Below, piece by piece: positions 60,532 to 64,000 of a stretch of 64,000 nucleotides of DNA. The DNA is from Dasyornis broadbenti (taxonomy: Eukaryota; Chordata; Aves; Passeriformes; Dasyornithidae), in the NCBI GenBank assembly GCA_013397935.1, contig VZRN01000237.1:415176-479175 (forward strand), read 5' to 3'. Under the pieces are notes generated by a model. The model was given only the letters and a program-made list of their open reading frames with translations. It was not told where the DNA came from and did no database searches. Each line of letters begins with the position of its first letter. The stretch's first letter is position 1. The translations under genes were made by a program, and so were the position numbers.

Positions 60532-61391
60532 GTGAAAAAAAGCCCAAACCCGAAATATGACCAACCATTACGTGGACAAAGAAAGTAAATTAAATTACTG
60601 ACTTTTTTAAATGCCTTGGAGCTGTTTTACTTGCTAATGCTGAAGGTGAAACTACTAATGCATCTACAAGTTAGTATTTTTCCTTCATACAAACTGTGCT
60701 AATCATCCCATATGAATAGAAAAAGCTGATAACTTGACTACTGAAATGTCAACAGCCATTTACTATAGACCTCTAGAAGCCTGACTACAAAGTGGACAGC
60801 AGCAAAATCAAATAATTTTGCCAATTATGCTTGACTGGGAGTATCTTAATTGTTAAATGGATGGATAATAAGACCAAACATGTTGTGCTGCAGGCAAAAG
60901 TTACACTCATATCACAGACAATGAACTGAGGGTCTACTTTAACAAAAATAAAGACAGACTTAAACCAACCTAACCCTAATTTGTTATATTCCAGAGAATT
61001 TCAGCATGATATAAAAACTTGATTCTCAGCCTTCTCTTCTTGAAGTGTCATAGTTACACTGCAAAAAAATGTTCAAAAAACCAGTTTACTTCAATAATCA
61101 CAACACTGAATTTTCTAATCATACATAGCAGAATGGGAGGTACCTAAACATGCATTATTAATGGAAAATATTTATGATATTAAACTGTATCACTCTAAAT
61201 TTTCTTTTCAAGGCATTAAAAATGTAAAAAAAGCATAAAATAAGTGCTTAAATTATTGTTATTGCTATTTTTATTGTTGATATTCAAGAGGAGATTGGAA
61301 AAGAATGGGTCCACACATTCACACATGAACTGCCAAAAATCCACTTCAACTGTTGTTGGGCTGTGACATTAAAAAGTGTTACAATAGCTAG

Positions 61392-61426
<35 letters not shown>

Positions 61427-64000
61427 TTTTTTTTTATAAAATAATGCNAAAAAAAAAAAAAAAAGCTATTTTGATTGTAACAGAAAGTCTAAGAATGTCT
61501 ATTTTGTTAGCACTGTGATTTTTAAAAATATCTTCATTGCAATTATCTGACATATGACATCACCATCTATAACAGTGAAAGTTTCCTATGCTGGTGTAAT
61601 AGATGGAATACTCTTACACAACAGCTGCTAAAATACAAATCAATAATTTCTAACAGTACAATTGACTCATACTTAAATTTCTCTCTTCAAAAATGACAAG
61701 AGTTGGAAGATGAGATTAAGGAGAAGGCTGCCAAGATTAACTATTTAAATCCAGAACTGCTGTAATTTTGTATTCCCTGATACAAAATGTATCCTGAAGT
61801 TCTCTTCAAAGCATTGGTATGATTTAGCAATGGTACTTGCCTCTTACTGCTCATATTAATGTCTATTTCACTGAAAATGCAACCGGAGGAGTGACCAAAT
61901 ATTTAGTAATACAAAAAATAAGACAGCACTTTAAAAAGATTAACTTATAGGACACTTGGGAGCAGATTTTGTTTTGAGTTAGAGAACATCTGGAAAGTAG
62001 TAGCCTGGAAACCTTGCTTCAAACTCGGCTTTGAGGCTCTTAAAATTTTCTCTACAAATTGCCTTTAGAGAATTTTTTAAGCTTCTGAGTAATCTGGAAG
62101 CAATAGTGCTTTGACATAATGTGCAAATTAGGCATATTAGCAGTCAAATGAGTAAAAATACTTCTTGTGCACACGTACATTTCAAGACCTTGTGTTTTTC
62201 AGCAGCTCTTTAACACTTGTGGAGATCTTCTATTGTGTTTACTCAGCTACTTAACATTAGGCAGCAGCAAGCATCAATGCTGAATGTTTGCCGAGCCAGA
62301 TCATCCAGTAAATTAAATTTGACACGGAGTCCCCGCTAGCACAGCACCTGCTCCTGCCAAGTGCAGCTCCTTATAAATGTGATGGGTTCAGCCTGGTGCC
62401 ACCTGTGCAGTTTGGCAGCGCTGCTGATTGCTTCTCACTCAAAGCTGCTCGCCAGGAGCTCTTACTCACCCCTTGAGCACCTGTAGTGCAGCAGCAGTCG
62501 GGTGGAAGACAAAGATTTACAAAGGCAGGACTTGAGGCCAGCTTTCAAGAAGACACAGTGTGCAGTGTCTGAGAAGAGGGGACCAGAGGACAGTGAAGTT
62601 GAATCCTTGAGCACCAGAGGCGCTGCCAGCATCTGCCCCCATGGGCCACTCAATGGAGAGTAGCTGCACTGCCTGAGCTGCTGAGCAATTACTTCCCAGA
62701 GACCATTCTGTGTGCTTGGTTCATTTTGTATTTCTAATTCTAAATAGTTCATTTTCTGTTACTGATTTTTGGTAGTTGAGTGGATGTTTAAGAATTCAGC
62801 TTGTTCTCATCTAATAACCCTGTCTCCTTCCTCCTACCCTGTCCAGCCCCTTCTCTTAGTGTTTCAAGAAACCCCCTGGCCTGAGTCTGACCTTTATTCC
62901 CTGAAACACGAACTTTGTCTTTTAAAAGACTGATTGTGTAAGCAAATCACCTTAGTCACTGGACTTTCTTCCATAACTCCATATATATATACCTCTTGTA
63001 CTGGGAAGCCCAGAATTGACACAGAAATCCAGGTGGTGCTGAAGGTTCTCTCCATCCTCTCATCCATATAATTAATGGAGAATATAGCAGGATTTGATCC
63101 ATTATTGGCTCTGGGAGTACACTGCTTGCTCACAACTAGACTGTTCCATTGATCACCACTGCTCAGAGCCCTGCTATCAAATTTTCATTTTTTACTCGGA
63201 TTACACATGCACACACTCAGGAAAATGCATTGTAAGAAGGACCATCCTAGGAATCTCTGATATCAGAGAGAATTTAATGAAACTTATGGAGAAACTTCAT
63301 CTTAGAAAGAAACAATATAAAATATTCCAATAGAGACATATGTCAGTGCTCATTTTGGAATTTATAAAGACTGATTATGTTGAACTGTTTCATTTAATAT
63401 AAGAGGAGTAGAAGTGGAATATGAGTCCATTTTACACCCAGAAATTTCCTAAGTATTCATCTTATAAAAATAGTTTTTGAAAATAGTGTTCTGTGTGAAT
63501 CTAAATGGTAATCCTTGTCCTATTTTTTTTTTTCTATATTTCAGGCTTTTTGCATTTTCTCTATAGGAACTGAGGCAACATATCGTATCCATCCCTTAAA
63601 ACACTCCAGCATGAAAGGGACAAGACCTATTCCTTAAACCATGTAATTAAATTCAGTATTTCTCATCTCTCTGCCAGCAGGAATACCAATTTGCTTAAGT
63701 CATAAAATGGGGAAAATTCACTTAACAAGCAGCTATTTAAAACCAGGGCTTATTTATTCAAGGTGTAGTAAACATCTGACATCTTTCTTAAGTGTTTTCC
63801 TTTGCATTTACTATCATAGCCCCAGTCACAAGACAGTTACTGTCCTCCCTATTGCTCAGCAGTTGACTATCTCTTACTGGGTGAGGAGATGCCTATGAAA
63901 AGCAGCAAGGACATATTCTCCCTTCCTCATAATTCTCTGTTCACTTTCATATTATTTAAGGTTTCTCTCACAGTATCTATTTGTTGCGGTGGCCCAGGTT
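60532..64000. other. unique AT-rich DNA; no gene seen
   Basis: Holds A/T homopolymers around 61395-61464 and a less AT-biased segment at about 61980-62360 with POU/homeodomain-type motifs (TGCAAATTA at 62122-62130). Open frames at 62462-62752 (minus) and 63094-63333 (plus) have no recognisable domain. The window ends without entering a recognisable gene. Confidence 0.5.
61395..61464. repeat. A30 / T10 / A16 homopolymer cluster with one undetermined base
   Basis: Thirty A (61395-61424), one C, ten T (61426-61435), a short AT spacer, an N at 61448 and sixteen A (61449-61464). The A and T runs could form a hairpin. The N shows that base calling failed here, so lengths are unreliable. Confidence 0.93.

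Overview
The window is AT-rich vertebrate nuclear DNA, almost certainly from a bird and probably an oscine passerine. Three lines of evidence point there. CR1-clade LINE copies, truncated at the 5' end and ending in the avian 3' octamer (ATTCTATG-type), are the main interspersed repeat. Several LTR families known from avian endogenous retroviruses occur as solo or partial LTRs. A tRNA-Ile-derived SINE with a CR1-type 3' tail (the TguSINE1 type described from songbirds) lies near 38 kb. All family names come from recognition of the sequence; no database search was run.

I find no protein-coding gene or convincing exon. Open frames are short, many begin at TTG or CTG rather than ATG, and the ones that make sense lie inside CR1 copies (decayed reverse transcriptase). 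The window is best read as a gene desert or the inside of a very long intron. I see no structural RNA gene and no CRISPR array; the only tRNA-like sequence is the head of the SINE.

Layout. 1-1.6 kb: unique AT-rich DNA. 1.6-3.16 kb: a plus-strand CR1 whose 3' UTR is split by a complete solo LTR with a 6-bp target-site duplication. 3.8 kb: assembly gap inside poly-A. 4-13.6 kb: mostly unique, with possible regulatory DNA (4.1-4.5 and 5.47 kb), an ERVL-type LTR fragment (9.14 kb) and a perfect 24-bp inverted repeat (10.34-10.46 kb). 13.66-14.15 kb: old CR1. 14-30 kb: mostly unique, with AT-rich palindromic DNA (19.1 kb), a (GGAGAA)18 purine tract (27.6 kb) and a G/T-rich tract (29.85 kb). 30.9-35.3 kb: a minus-strand CR1 cluster, the largest copy split by a second complete solo LTR with a 5-bp duplication. 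36.4-37.0 kb: minus-strand ERVL-type LTR. 37.9-38.06 kb: SINE. 43.5 kb: CR1. 44.3-45.2 kb: LTR-like block. 50.75-51.1 kb: plus-strand 5' part of the LTR family seen at 36.4 kb. 52.05 kb: run of 49 T. 58.07-58.64 kb: minus-strand LTR. 59.0-59.36 kb: CR1 ending beside a perfect 16-bp-arm palindrome. 59.7-60.5 kb: LTR-like block. 60.5-64 kb: unique DNA with A/T homopolymers and a possible conserved element.

Nothing here works together as a pathway. What the window offers is a history of retroelement insertions: CR1 copies came first, ERV LTRs later landed inside two of them and recombined to solo LTRs, and a SINE borrowed the CR1 3' end for mobilisation. I found no credible new biological system; the least explained structures are the 24-bp inverted repeat at 10.34 kb and the palindrome at 59.37 kb.
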